DNA of 64,000 bases. Origin: Heloderma charlesbogerti (taxonomy: Eukaryota; Chordata; Lepidosauria; Squamata; Helodermatidae). The stretch is from positions 992,001 through 1,056,000 of the forward strand of contig JANEZZ010002202.1 of the NCBI GenBank assembly GCA_026122225.1. The letters run 5' to 3'. How positions within the stretch are numbered: the stretch's first letter is position 1; each line of letters begins with the position of its first letter. The position numbers and the translations under genes are program-made. Positions 1 through 11,409 of this stretch are shown piece by piece. Below the pieces are notes generated by a model that saw only the letters and a list, made by a program, of their open reading frames with translations, was not told the origin of the DNA and did not search any database.

Positions 1-1008
1 TTTTGGGCATAGTTTTGCCAATTCTCATAGGTCACATTCTGTTGCCAAGTTCTTATGCATACTTCAGATCTTTGACTAATTATTATCACTATTTATAGAA
101 CACCTACAAATATACCAGGCACTTAACAGCAATAAAATAGACATGTCCCTGTCTCAAAAAGTTTACAGTCTAAAGCAGGGATGGATTCAGTCCAAGGGCC
201 ACATTCCCATGTGGGGAGGGTGTCTGGGGCTGTGTTCCATCTGGGGCGGGGCCAGTACCAGCTCCAGGGGTTTGCGAGCCCTTGGGCAAGACACCCTCAA
301 TGGGCTCCCCTTGCTCAGCGAGTCTCCCTACTCCCTGCCATTGGCACCAGCTGCTACTGCCCCTGGCCCTCTTTCTCATCATTGCTAGCTACCACTTGCT
401 TGCTTGATAAGCAGGAAGCCAGTTAACAGGCAGACAGTAGCATGTGCTGCCTCTGCTTCTCACCACCATCCTTGACTGGGCCAGGCAGATGAACAAGCAG
501 GTTGCAGCAGTAACATGGAGGAACAAGTCCAGGGGGTTCTTGTCAGTGGGCCCCTGCTGGGGTGTCAGCCCTCAGCAGGTACCCAACCATACCTACCCTT
601 GACACCAGCCCTGGTGGGGCCAAAGGCAAAGTGGGTATGGTACGTGCAGCGTGGAGGAATGGATGTGTGATTCTTACTGATTTTAAGCCTACTCAAAGGA
701 CACAGGACAAGTCTAGGCTTGTTTACTCAGAAGTAAGCAGGACTGAATTATTGTGCAATTTCCTCTCCAGGCCCTAACCCCTCTCGCCCGAAGGGGAAAA
801 CTCTTATCTCCAGCAGCTGATTGGAGATAAGAGCCATATGTTGTTCAGCACTGAAAAGGGGAGCCTTTTCTAATACTCAGCAGGGGAAAGCTCTCCGATC
901 AGTTAGTTTTCCCACCACAGCTGCATCCAGCCCAATAATAGCCAGAGGTTCTCCATGCCTGATGTATGTTGGTTAATGTATGTTGGTTAAATAATTTCCA
1001 GAGGCACA
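1..1008. other. Unclassified, no gene seen
   Basis: I see no recognisable gene or named repeat here. The short open frames lack family similarity, typical codon structure or splice context that I can support. Confidence 0.5.
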
Positions 1009-1121
1009 GCTGTGTTAGTTTGTTGCAGTAAAAACAGCAAAACGTCATGTAGCACGTAAAGGACAAACAATCTTTTTATGGCCTAAGCTTTTGTGGAAGA
1101 CTGTCCACTTCATCAGATGTT
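1009..1121. repeat. Interspersed repeat fragment
   Basis: The segment around the words TAAGCTTTTGTGG and CCACTTCATCAGATG resembles a repeat that is widespread in amniote genomes. The two words are partly self-complementary. I recognise the pattern but cannot assign it securely to a class. Confidence 0.4.
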
Positions 1122-1188
1122 ATATTATCTCTTCTTGCAAAGTCCTGTGTCCTACACAGTGCTTACTAAGGTCAGCTTACAGTAAGAA

Positions 1189-1300
1189 TTTATTTATTAT
1201 ATTTATATGCCACCCTTTAACAGAATGTTTTCAAGGCAGCTTGCACAGGTTAAAACAGGAGATGCAATAAAAAATGTAAAAGCCTTGGAAAATAGAATTG
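1189..1300. repeat. LINE/SINE-type 3' tail fragment
   Basis: A TTTATTTATTATATTTATATGCC motif region is followed by a CAAGGCAGCTTGCAC-type stretch and an AAAA-rich run. The same kind of tail recurs near 21560, 23270, 38927, 44745 and 54497, so it is probably the tail of an old L2-like LINE or a SINE that shares it. No coding sequence remains. Confidence 0.45.
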
Positions 1301-1906
1301 CAATAACAAAAATCTAAAATAACTGCATGTTGATGAGAGAGGGCTGACACAATAGCAACTTGGCCTTCCAATTTAGCACCATGTGGCTAAATTCACCATG
1401 TTGCTCTGAAACAAATGAGTAAACAAATGACAAGACCAAATGAACCACACTGTGGCCCAGAATTTTTCTGTGGAGAACAGATCTAAAGCAAAGGCCATGA
1501 TTAATGCAACTGTCCATAGCCCCGTGCACATGTTTATATGCACGTCCATTGTCACAGTTCCTAGGCTCTCACCATGCCTTCCTATTTTCCTGATTCTTAG
1601 TGTGTCTCCTTTGCCCAGCATAGCTTCTCTGTCCTCCCTTTCATTACAAGCCTTGGTTCATTAGCTTCTACCTTTGTCCTCTTTGCTTCAGCTCCCTCCA
1701 CTTCATCTTCTTCTCTCTTCATTCCTTCTCAGCTCTTAACAATTTGTGCTCGCCTCTTGGCCTTTCCCATGCTTCCTCACTCCTCTCTCTCACCTTCCCC
1801 ACTCCCTCCAGCTTTTTAGATGGGTCCAGCTCCTTGTTCAGTCCTGCTCATCTCATCCTGACCAGCTTCTCCAATGGCACTTGGCAGTTTGGCCAGCAGC
1901 CTGAGC
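1301..1906. other. Unclassified sequence
   Basis: This stretch is pyrimidine-rich in its second half (about 1640-1860). I see no supported gene. The open frames on either strand are short and unlike any family I know. Confidence 0.45.
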
Positions 1907-2770
1907 TAGGGATGTATGAAAGTCACTTACCTTGAATGAAATTTGATTCGCGGTGGGGGGGAGGTGCTCCATCCCTCCCCCCGAATTTCTGGTGGGGGGG
2001 AGGGACTCTGTTCCTCCCCCCCGAAATTCTGGCCGGGGGGGGAGGCGCTCCGTCCCTCCCCCCTGAAATTCTGGCCGGCCAGGCCGCAAATGGCGGCGGC
2101 TGTAGCCGCCGCCATTTGCGTCCCTGCAGTCAGCCATGATAGGCTATGTAAATGTTTACGTAGCCTATCACGGCTGAGTAAAACAAAAAAACAAAAACCT
2201 GCGTGTATGCAAATGGCGGCACCCATGGGCGCTGCCATTTGTGTTCCTTATTTTGGCACGTCTAGTCTACATAAACATTTACGTAGACAACGGCGAAAAT
2301 AAGGGGAACGCAAATAGCGTAGACGCTATGCTATTTGCGTTCCCCTTATTTTCACCGTTGTCTACGTAAATGTTTACGTAGACTAGACGTGCCAAAATAA
2401 GGAACGCAAATGGTGGCGCCCATGGGCGCCACCATTTGCGTACGTGCGGTTTTTTGTTTTTGTTTTTACTCAGCCGTGATAGGCTATGTAAACATTTACA
2501 TAGCCTATCATGGTATTTTTTAAAAATCTAGCCGTGATAGGCTACGTAAATCTTTACGTAGCCTATCACTTTTTCTTTTCTTTTCTTTTTTTTTCTGGAA
2601 ATGGTGGTAGTGGCAGCCGGTTGGAAGACCGGCCGCGAGGATTCGCCCAAGGTAAGTCCCGTCCCGGGGGGGGCAGGGAGGGCAGACCATTTTGCCACCA
2701 ATTTCAGGGGGCCGAATGCTCTGGCATTCAGCCTCCCCAAGATTCGTGGCAAAATTCTCTGACATCCCTA
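1907..2770. mobile_element. Palindromic hAT-type MITE (A end left, B end right)
   Basis: The element begins TAGGGATGTATGAAAG and ends TCTCTGACATCCCTA. The left subterminal part has about three G-rich/C-rich tandem units (1955-2085). The middle is a chain of hairpins: 2135-2173 (TGATAGGCTATG arms), 2210-2245 (AAATGGCG arms), 2250-2300, and a centre at about 2309-2339 (CGCAAATAGCG...). Matching arms follow in reverse order to about 2515, and an extra hairpin lies at 2531-2568. The right part has a GC-rich block and GGTAAGTCCC at 2650-2659. The 8 bases on each side (GCCTGAGC, GCAGCCAC) do not match, so no target duplication can be claimed. It has no transposase frame and must be non-autonomous. 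Confidence 0.85.
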
Positions 2771-4257
2771 GCAGCCACCTGACATCACTCACAGATATCA
2801 GAGCCTGTGGTTGCCCTGGCTGCCACCCTGCACCACAAACAGGAAGAGGAAGTAGTCTGCTGAATCCTATTGACTCTTCTCAGATGGTCTGCCTCTGACT
2901 GGCACTATGGAGCATCACACAGGGCAAGGTATGGAAGATTCACCTGCGCTTCTCCTGGCCTCCTCGTTGCTGAACATTTATACTTTTAAACTTTTGTTGG
3001 TACAATAGAGTGAAATTGTGCTCCAATTTTTTTAAAATTAAAAATAACCCTCCCACCCATCATCCTTTACATTTTAAAAAACAGGTACCACAACGACCCT
3101 ATGTGGATGGGGATATGATGCTCTTTTAACTCTAGTGTGGAATAGCCATTCTAATTCCACTTCCAGCTTGGCTGGCTGGGGAATGCTGGGAGCTGTAGGA
3201 CTTCTTTTCTGTCTAAACATGCATAGGATTGTGGCTTTACTGTTGGAGGCTCAAGCACTCACACATGCACCTCTTTGAAATATGATTTATGCACATTTTA
3301 TACACAGGTACAATTTTGCTACTTTTTTTAAGTTAACTTTACCAAAGATAAACACTGCAGCTCAAAACTGTATCTGTTTATACAGGACACCCAGGAAACT
3401 GCTAGAGACAATTAACTCAATCCTGTTTGGATCAGAAAGTTTTACAGATGTTCTCCTGAGGCTCTTAGGGAGTGCTTTCATTGCTCTTTTGGAATAACAG
3501 CTTTGGGAGAAAATTAAACAACCTTCCGCTATGCATATGTTAATAGCACTGTGTCACCGAAATGTATGCACTTCAGGCAAATCCCCAGGTTGATCCCTTT
3601 TGTGGGATAATGGATTAAAATAATACTATGGGTGTAACTTTTAATCCCTTATTTCTCATTGTGAAATGTCACAAAAAGCATGTCCAATTGTTAAAGTTGG
3701 AATGGTGGCATCTGCAATTAAAAAGTTCAAGCAGTGTATGCCATGATTAGACATTGAACTTTCTAGTGTAAAAGCAGAATAACTCCACTGAGATCATCTG
3801 AAATACATCAGCATCATTATTTCTACAGTGAATGAACCAAGTCAAGAACTTATTCAAGGTTCATTGACATTTCTCACTTGCCATTCATTTCATTTGGGGT
3901 TGCACAGGTGAAATTTCCCATGGATTGTGCTCAACACAAGATCAAGAAGTGCAGCCCCAGTGTGATAACACACCTGTAACATGTGTGGATTCTTGTGGTT
4001 TGGCCATGTGGATTTCTGTTTGTGTGTTTGTCTGTGTGAACTGCTTGTGTGTCTGCGTTTGTGTGGACTGTGTGAAGTGCTTGTGTGTAAGTTTGTGAAC
4101 CCTAGTCCTCCCTCTACATATTCATTTGTTTTTACATTTCAAATCCCACTTCCCCTTAATCTTTTCTGTTGCCCTGTTCTGAATGAATTCCCTTCAGCTG
4201 GCCTATACATTTCTCATATTTTGCTGTTTAGGGTAGGTGCCATATCGGGCTCCAACA
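2771..4257. other. Unclassified sequence with one half-MITE
   Basis: Apart from a short palindrome-family fragment at 3163-3239 and a TGTGTTTG-rich tract at 4015-4100, I see no gene or recognised repeat. Short frames such as 3981-4286 are low-complexity. Confidence 0.45.
3163..3239. repeat. Half copy of a palindromic MITE
   Basis: The words GGCTGGGGAATGCTGGGAG and GCATAGGATTGTG match one arm of the inverted-repeat element at 7511-7642. The other arm is missing here. Related copies occur at 35201-35269, 61300-61399 and 63437-63512. Confidence 0.6.
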
Positions 4258-4386
4258 TCTTCCCCAACTTCCTCCAGATGTGCTGAATTACAACTCCAAT
4301 CAGTCCCAGCCAGCATGGCCAACAGTCAGGGATTATGGGACTTGTAATCCAAAACATATGGAGGGTACCATGTTGGGGAAGACTAA
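4258..4386. repeat. Palindromic MITE-like repeat
   Basis: The left arm (TTCCCCAAC, CTCCAGATGT, TACAACTCC) and right arm (GGACTTGTAATCC, ATGGAGGG, GTTGGGGAA) are inverted copies around a CAGCCAGCATGGCCAACAG centre. A related copy lies at 45556-45667. It has no coding capacity. Confidence 0.6.
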
Positions 4387-4568
4387 GCTAATGGTGACTT
4401 TAGACAGGCACATGAAATGTATCGGTTTCACGTTTATTAATAGTCCAGAGCCTTTCTAATTCCAAACACAAATATTTGATTCAATGCAACGAGACGGATG
4501 AAAGTAAAAAATACACTAAGAATATATTTTTCATTACTAAAAAAATAAATAAAGCAACCAGTGGTACT

Positions 4569-4618
4569 TCACGAAGAGTCGGACACGACTCAACGACTGA
4601 ACAACAACAACAACAACT
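4569..4618 (+). mobile_element. BovB 3' terminal fragment
   Basis: The sequence CACGAAGAGTCGGACACGAC followed by AACGACTGAAC and a CAA-repeat tail is the extreme 3' end of the BovB copies in this window (for example, the complement of 31236-31290). Only about 50 bp remain. It could come from a 5'-truncated BovB or from a SINE that borrowed the BovB tail. Confidence 0.75.
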
Positions 4619-7510
4619 TCTTAACAATTATGCAGAAACTGCTAACAAACCTTTATAGCTTGGAATACTCACATTGCAACCAATCTAGTTACATAGGAAT
4701 ATATATCCATTACAAGCAAGGCCATATACCATCCCAAAGATCCTCCTGAGCAGAGAGCAATTGAAGGACAAGTACATCTGGTTCTTTCATTTCTATACAG
4801 AAATTACACAATAGTGTAGGCATGTAGTAGAGTTACATGGAACTCTTCACTTCCACGTAGACCTACATGATTCACATATGGAATACCACACATAGGATTT
4901 CACTGTTAATGTTATTACATATGTGGATTGTGTCTGCCTGGGTAAGCCATTAGATAAAACTGATTTTGCCTTGTTGCAATATATAGCCTGAGGGAAAAAC
5001 ACATAAGATCCTGACACACCATAAGTACACACACCATAAGTACAGTCAGAGGCTACTACATAACCATAGCATCTGCCCTGTATGTGACATGTCCAAAGGT
5101 GTGTTCCCTTCAGTGCACTGTTAGACCTACTAGTTAACTACAATAGAGGCATCATAAAGCTTAATTCCTCCTGCTCTGAGAGCTCATGACATCCAATGAG
5201 TTTTCTTTTCAAAACAAAACAAGAAAATACTAGGATAACCCCCTTTGGTTTTGGAGAATTACATCTGGGGCATAGGAGAGAGTAATTAAGCCATCTCCAC
5301 CCTCATCAACACATCCCAGCAGAATTCCCTTCCCTCTTGATTGTCCCACAGCAGTTGCCAAGTAATTTCCATTGCTGTGGCAACCCACACTTCCCACTGG
5401 GATGGGTGAATCAGCCTATTTCTGGTCTGTGTCACTTTCACATGTGTTCACATCATGATGTTAGTCCATTCTATTGCATTTCTATACTCATCTGTGTGTG
5501 TTTTAAAAGACACACACATTCACATTTAAGTGGGGATTATACACACACACGCAGACACTTATGGCAACGTTCTCTCAAAATACTCATTTTAAAAGGTCTT
5601 TTCATACAGTTTTTTGAGCTGAGAATTGTGTTGGAACACTCAGGAACTACATAGGATGCATTGGACCTCCCTCTCCACTGGCAGAGAGGGAGGTCTGCAG
5701 GTAGAGGCCACCCCTGTGCAGCAGCAGAGAGCTCCAATGCCATCACTGAACCTCCCATGGTATTCTGTGGGAGGTGAGGCCAGAATGGGGTGTTGGGGGC
5801 TGGAGAGGTATCAGGGGCTTGTTGGTAGTCGCCATGGATCCACAGGATTCTCAGGCCCTTCATTCTCCACATAGGCCCCAGAACTATGCTAGCCCTGAAG
5901 CTGGCATAGATATTTCCCTCTCATTGGTTTCAATGAGACAGAAAAGTTTATAAAACATAGACAAAGAAACCAGTGAAAAACAGCCTCCGGCCTTCCTCCT
6001 GCCCTAACCACTGTGAGCCAGCATGACTCTGGATGCGCCACAGATCTCTCCTTGCCCAGGTAGTTAGCATTGTTCTGCCAGTCACACATTCTAAACAAAA
6101 CAAGTGTGCAGGACGCACTTTTTGAAATGCTATCATTATGCCAGGGTTATTTGTACAGATACAGAATGCAAGTCCTGGTACTCAAGTAAGCAGTTACATT
6201 TGATACATCACTCCATAAAAAAAATGCACACCTTTAAAAACATGAACTCTTAGAATAAGACTTCAAATTATATAGTGCTCCACTATGTCAAGGCATCCTA
6301 AGGTGCTTCACAAAAGGTGTGGAACTATTTAATAATAATACAGCTTGACTTGAAACACTGACAGTCAAAAGTAGAGGGCAAACTATTGAACTTTCAGGTT
6401 GGAATAAAGAATCAGTTTGGCAGCATTAGGCTAGGTTGTGCTAGGCGGTATGATAATGTGTAACAAATGTTGATCTAATCTAGAAAAGAATGAGTTCCAA
6501 CATAAACCCCACAAAACCATTCTTATAACCAAGTTCCCTCAGGGCATCCAATGTAGCAGGATCACAGATGCATGGATCTGAGCACTTGAAGATACAAACA
6601 TGCCATCCACACTTCACATCTGGGATATCCAACATGGTGCCCATAGGCACCCATGTGCCTGCAGAAACCTTTCTTGGTACCTGCCAGGCTCCCTCCCTGT
6701 TCTGATTTTTATTTTTAAAAATTATTTATTTAATTAAACATTTTTAATTAAACTGGCAAGTGGCATGGTGCAAAGTAAAGTATCAGCCTCCAGCACCTTC
6801 TTTATTTCTAAGAATGCCTCTGAACCCCACATCTCTAGCCTTAACAGTTTGCCTTCTGGGAAGTGGATGTTGGAGCAGAAAATTGTGGGTTCAAATAAGT
6901 GGTTTTGTGATTTGGAGCTCAGCCCCCACCTCTGCTTTGTTTGTTTCTGGGGGAGGGGGTGGGCGAGGGGCTGCAGTGGCAGGTCAGAGGCAGTGGTGGT
7001 CAACAAGGGAGGAGCTGCAGTGGCAGCAGTGGGCGGGCGGGTGAGGGGCTGTTGTGCCAGTGGGTGGCTGGGTGTTTATGGGCTGTGGCAGGCAGGCTGC
7101 GGAGCCTGGTGGACAGGAAGGGGGCTGTGGTGGTGGCAGCCAGGGGCTGCAGTGGTAGTGGGACTGAGTATTTTAATGAGACAGGTTGATAAGTAGTTGA
7201 GAAATGCATTGAATAAATACAGTAAATAAAGAGTGGTTGGAGTTTCTTTTACTTTTCTAGATTCCAGACAAGAATCAAAGAGAGATTTCTGCAAGATAAA
7301 AGGAAGAAAGGAGCATCGTAACGATTTCCTAGTTCAATTTTCTTACACAAAAGTATGGATTAAGCAATCTAAATGCTTCACTTCTGATCAGCCATGCGAA
7401 GAGCCACAAGACTGAATAGCCAGGAGAAACTGCATGGGCTTGGAATGGGGTGGTAGTGAGCCAACTCTACCATTGCTTCTCTCTGGCCCCAATTAGGATT
7501 GCCCTATTAG
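4619..7510. other. Unclassified sequence, low-complexity tracts
   Basis: I see no gene. There are CA-rich stretches near 5508-5553 and a GTG/GCAG-rich low-complexity block at 6940-7165 that creates long but meaningless frames. A possible repeat with TATAGTGCTCCACTATG and AAGGTGCTTCACAAA lies at 6270-6320. Confidence 0.45.
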
Positions 7511-7642
7511 GGCACAAACCTATGCATGTTTAGACAGAAAAGAAGTCCTACAACTCCCAGCATTCCCCAGCCAGCATAGCTGGCTGGGGAATGCTGGGAA
7601 TTGTGGGACTTTTTCCCAGCTAAACATACATAGGATTGTGTC
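7511..7642. repeat. Complete palindromic MITE-like repeat
   Basis: The left arm (CCTATGCATGTTTAGACAG, CCTACAACTCCCAGCATTCC) and right arm (GGAATGCTGGGAATTGTGGG, CATACATAGGATTGTG) are near-perfect inverted copies meeting at CCAGCATAGCTGG. The whole unit would fold into one long hairpin. No clear target duplication was found. Confidence 0.65.
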
Positions 7643-7788
7643 CTTAGTCACTGGGAACATGGCTGTATCCTGAGTCTACAGAAAATTTGAATTACAGGAA
7701 TTAAACAGATGGTAATTATATCATCCCCTCATGGATCACTGCCTTGTTGTGGCGAGGGGGCTTGCATAACTCAGTGAAGCCATAAGCT

Positions 7789-8724
7789 ATGCCATGCAGG
7801 GCCACCCAAGATGGACAGGTCATGGCGGAGAGTTCTGACAAAATGTGGTCCACTGGAGAAGGAAATGGCAACCCACTCCAGTATTCTTGCCAAGAAAATC
7901 CCATGGAATGTATCACAAGGCTAAAAGATATGACGCCGGAAGATGAGCCCCTCAGGTCGGAAGGGGTCCAATATACTACTGGGGAAGAGCAGAGGGTATT
8001 TCCAAGTAGCGCCAGAAAAAGTGAAGCGGCTGGGCCAAAGCCGAAAGGACACTCAGCTGTGGATGTGTCTGGTGGTGAAAAGAAAATCCGATGCTGTAAA
8101 GAACAATATTGTTTAGGAACCTGGAATGTCAGATCAATGAATCAAGGTAAGCTGGAGGTGGTCAAACATGAGATGGCAAGATTGAACATCGACATCTTGG
8201 GAATCAGTGAACTAAAATGGAGAAGCATGGGCGAATTTAATTCAGGTGACCATTATATCTACGATTGTGGGCAAGAATCCCTTAGAAGAAATGGAGTAGC
8301 ACTCATAGTCAACAAAACGGTGGGAAAAGCAGTACCGGGGTACAATCTCAAAAACAATAGAATGATCTCAGTACGAATCCAAGACAAACTATTCAACATC
8401 ACAGTAATTCAAGTCCCATACACTGATGCCGAAGAAGCTGAGGTTGAGCGGTTCTATGAAGACCTACAACACCTTCTAGAACTAACACCAAAAAAAGATG
8501 TCCTCTTCATCATAGGGGATTGGAATGCTAAAATAGGAAGGCAAGAAATGACTGGGATAACAGGCAAGCATGGCCTAGGTGCACAAAATGAAGCAGGACA
8601 AAAGCTAATAGAGTTTTGCCAAGAGAACACGCTGATCATAGCAAACACTCTTTTCCAACAGCACAAGAGGCAACTCTACACATGGCCATCACCAGATGGT
8701 CAGGCACCTAACAGAAGCAGATGA
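7789..8724 (+). pseudogene. BovB endonuclease fragment
   Basis: This 311-residue open frame carries the AP-like endonuclease of RTE LINEs. Visible motifs are LGTWNVRSMN near residue 109, ISELKW, and IGDWNAKIG near residue 242. The endonuclease nicks target DNA to prime reverse transcription. The frame runs through the deletion junction at about 8700 into a few unrelated residues and stops, so the endonuclease C-terminus is missing. The stretch QVPYTDAEEAE differs from QVYAPTTEAEEAE in the copy at 33379-34017, which shows small internal loss. Confidence 0.85.
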
Positions 8725-9214
8725 GATTAAGAAGAGGTGGAAAGAATACACAGAGGAACTATACAGGAAAGCTCCTAATGTCCCTGATAGCCAAGATAGT
8801 GCGGTCACTGAACTTGAGCCGGACATCCTAGAAAGTGAAGTCAAGGGGTCCTTAGGAAGCATTACTAACAACAAAGCTAGTGGAGATGGCAGTATTCCAG
8901 CTGAGCTATTTAAAATCCTAAAAGATGATGCTGTTACAGTGCTGCACTCAATATGCCAACAAATTTGGAACACTCAGCAGTGGCCACAAGACTGGAAAAG
9001 GTCAGTTTACTTTCCAATTCCAAAGAAGGGCAACGCCAAAGAGTGTTCAAACTACCATACAATTGTGCTCATTTCACATGCCAGCAAGGTTATACTCAAA
9101 ATCCTACAAGCTAGGCTTCAGCAGTATGCACACTGAGAACTATGGGAAGCACAAGCGGGGTTTCGAAGAGGCAGAGGAACTAGAGATCAAATCGTCAACA
9201 TTCGCTGGATCATG

Positions 9215-10115
9215 TAGGGATGTATGAAAGTCACTTACCTTTTTGCAGGGGTGATTCGCGGTGGGGGGAGGCACTTCACTTCTCCTCCTGAAGTTCAGGC
9301 GAGCGGGGGGAGGTGTCCCGCCTCGCCTGGCCGAAATTCAGGCCGGGGTGAAGTGCCCCATCTCCCTGGCCGCAAAAGAAAAAATAAAAAAAAAGTGATA
9401 GGCTACGTAAATATTAACGTAGCCTATCACGGCTAGATTTCCAAAGTCAGCCGTGATAGGCTACGTTAATCGTCACGTAGCCTATCACGGGTGACTCTGG
9501 GGGGGGGAAAGCACATACGCAAATGGCGGGGGCGCATGGGCGCCACCATTTGCGTTCCTTATTTTGGCACGTCTAGTCTACGTAAAGATTTAGGTAGACT
9601 ATGGTGAAAATAAGGGCACGCTATTTGCGTTGCCCTTATTTTTGCCGTAGTCTACGTAAATCTTTACGTAGACTAGACGTGCCAAAATAAGGAACACAAA
9701 TGGCGGCACCCATGGGTCGCCGCCATTTGCGTACATGCTTTTTTTTCCCCCAAAGTCACCCGTGATAGGCTACGTGACTATTTACGTAGCCTATCATGGC
9801 TGACTTTGGAAATCTAGCCGTGATAGGCTACGTAAATCGTCACGTAGCCTATCACGGGTGTGTGTTTTGTTTTTGTTTTTACTTTTTTATTTTGTAATGG
9901 TGGCGGTGGCAGCCGGTCGGGAGACCGGCCGCCGCCCCCGCCCCCGCCGAACCGCCGCCAGGACCCGCCGCCGAGAGGGACATTCGCTGAAGGTAAGTCC
10001 CATCCCGGGGGAGGGGCGGGGGGCCGGCGGAGAATTTCCCCAACACTTTTGGGGGGGCGAATGCCTCGGCGCTCGGCCTCCCGAAGATTCGGGGAGAAAT
10101 TCTCTGCCATCCCTA
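9215..10115. mobile_element. Palindromic hAT-type MITE inside BovB
   Basis: TAGGGATGTATGAAAG starts the element and CTGCCATCCCTA ends it. An exact 8-bp duplication, GGATCATG, sits at 9207-9214 and 10116-10123. Three tandem G/C units lie at 9255-9375. Perfect hairpins with GTGATAGGCTACGT arms lie at 9395-9430 and 9453-9488, and a CAAATGGCG hairpin lies at 9519-9553. The mirror image of this order follows a centre at about 9620 (CACGCTATTTGCG). Near 9898 is ATGGTGGCGGTGGCAGCC, followed by a GC-rich stretch ending GAAGGTAAGTCCC. Removing the element and one duplication restores the BovB frame (WIMEKAREF), so this is a clean insertion. Confidence 0.95.
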
Positions 10116-10576
10116 GGATCATGGAGAAAGCAAGAGAATTCCAGAAAAACGTCTATTTCTGCTTCACTGACTACGCTAAAGCTTTTGATTGTGTGGATCA
10201 CAACAAACTCTGGCAAATTTTTAAAGAGATGGGAGTACCCGACCACCTTACCTGTCTCCTGAGAAACCTGTACGAGGGTCAAGAAGCAACAGTGAGAACC
10301 GGACATGGAACAACCGATTGGTTCAAAATTGAGAAAGGAGTACGACAAGGCTACATATTGTCACCCTGCTTATTTAACTTATATGCAGAGTACATCATGA
10401 GAAACGCCGGGTTGGATGAATCACAGGTTGGAATTAAGATTGCCGGGAGAATTATCAACAACCTCAGATACGCAGACGATACCACCCTAATGGCAGAAAG
10501 CGAAGAGGATCTCAAGAGCCTCTTGTTGAGGGTGAAAGAGGAGAGTGCAAAAGCTGGTTTGAAACTCAACATTTAA
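10116..10576 (+). pseudogene. BovB reverse transcriptase fragment
   Basis: Residues from MEKAREFQKNVYF through DYAKAFDCVDHNKLW, GVRQG and RYADDTTLMAESEEDLK are the fingers and palm of the RTE reverse transcriptase, with the YADD catalytic motif intact. A lysine codon became TAA at about 10574, where other copies read LNIKKTK. The sequence continues in the same frame as BovB until 10690. It is not functional. Confidence 0.85.
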
Positions 10577-10690
10577 AAAACTAAGATCATGGCATCTGGC
10601 CCCATCACTTCCTGGCATATAGAAGGGGAAGAAATGGAAGCAGTGAGAGATTTTATTTTCTTGGGCTCCGAGATCACTGCAGACAGTGAC

Positions 10691-11409
10691 TAGGGATGTA
10701 CAAAAGTCATTTATCGTTTTGCAGATCTGCTTCACGGTGGGGGTGGAGGCGCTCCGTCCCTCTCCCCGGAGTCCTGCCCTGCCGGCTGCATTCCATGGGG
10801 ATTCCGCGGAGCCGCCGGCCGGCTCCACCCGCAGCTGGACATCTGGCCGCTGGAGAGCAGGGACGCAAATGTGTCCCTGTACTTAACCGTGATAGGTTAC
10901 ATAAATATTTCCGTAGCCTATCAAGGAAAAGTAAAAAAAAACGCATACACAAATGGCGGCTATGGCGGCCGCCATTTGCGTTCGCTACTTTTATCCATTC
11001 TAGCCTATGTAAATATTTATGTAGGATAGAACGGCGAAAAATAGCAAACGCAAATGGCGGCCGCCGTAGTCGCTGGCATTTACGTATGCTGCGCCTGGCC
11101 ACGGCCGGCCAGGAGACCAGCCGCCGCCACCACAGCACCCGCCACCGCTGCACCTGCCGCCGCCACACTTGCCACCGCCACACATGCCGCACCCGCTGCT
11201 GCCACCCCTGCTGCCCCGCAACCCCTGCCGCCGCCCCGTTTGCACCCGCCGCTGCCACCCCGTTCGCACCCACCACCGCCACATCCGCCGCCGCTGCCGC
11301 ATCTGCCGCCGCCACACTCACCGCCGCCGCCGCCCTGCCATGCCCGCCGCCCCCAACGCCGCCCCCGCTGTCGCCCCGCCACCGCCACCCCTCCACGTAT
11401 TGTAAACAC
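10691..11409. mobile_element. hAT-type MITE, 3' end lost, GCC-rich
   Basis: TAGGGATGTACAAAAGTCA begins the element. Hairpins with GTGATAGGTTAC, CAAATGGCGGC and TAGCCTATG arms lie at 10887-10925, 10951-10980 and 11000-11035. From about 11100 there is a long imperfect CCGCCACC-type repeat to 11400 that reads as Pro/Ala/His-rich in every frame. I cannot find a CATCCCTA end or a second copy of the flanking ACAGTGAC. The right end seems lost, together with the rest of the host BovB. Confidence 0.75.

Larger units (their letters stand above)
7722..10690 (+). mobile_element. BovB (RTE) LINE, deleted and interrupted
   Basis: The 5' end matches the 5' ends of the other long BovB copies (CATGGATCACTGCCTTGTTG). 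The endonuclease part is open from 7789 to 8698. A deletion of roughly 0.6 kb relative to the copy at 31236-34451 then joins the endonuclease end (residues SPDGQ) directly to the TEADEIKKRW region at about 8700. Reverse transcriptase coding follows but is split by the hAT element 9215-10115. Coding resumes at 10116 with the fingers/palm residues DYAKAFDCVDH and RYADDTTLMAE, then stops at 10574 where a codon has become TAA. The LINE ends at 10690, where a second hAT element begins. It is non-functional. Confidence 0.9.

Noticed and set aside
143..426. Short overlapping frames at the window start as genes
   Set aside because: They overlap in several frames, have no family motif, and the region has ordinary non-coding composition.
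1899..2778. Target duplication for the first hAT element
   Set aside because: GCAGCC occurs near both sides but in different positions relative to the ends, and the adjacent octamers match at only about 3 of 8 bases.
9395..9860. CRISPR-like array of regularly repeated palindromes
   Set aside because: The repeats form a mirror-symmetric series inside a transposable element with target duplications, in a vertebrate genome. There are no unique spacers or cas genes.
9860..10576. 238-codon frame as one protein
   Set aside because: It joins hAT element sequence to BovB reverse transcriptase across the insertion boundary at 10115, so it is a chance fusion of frames.
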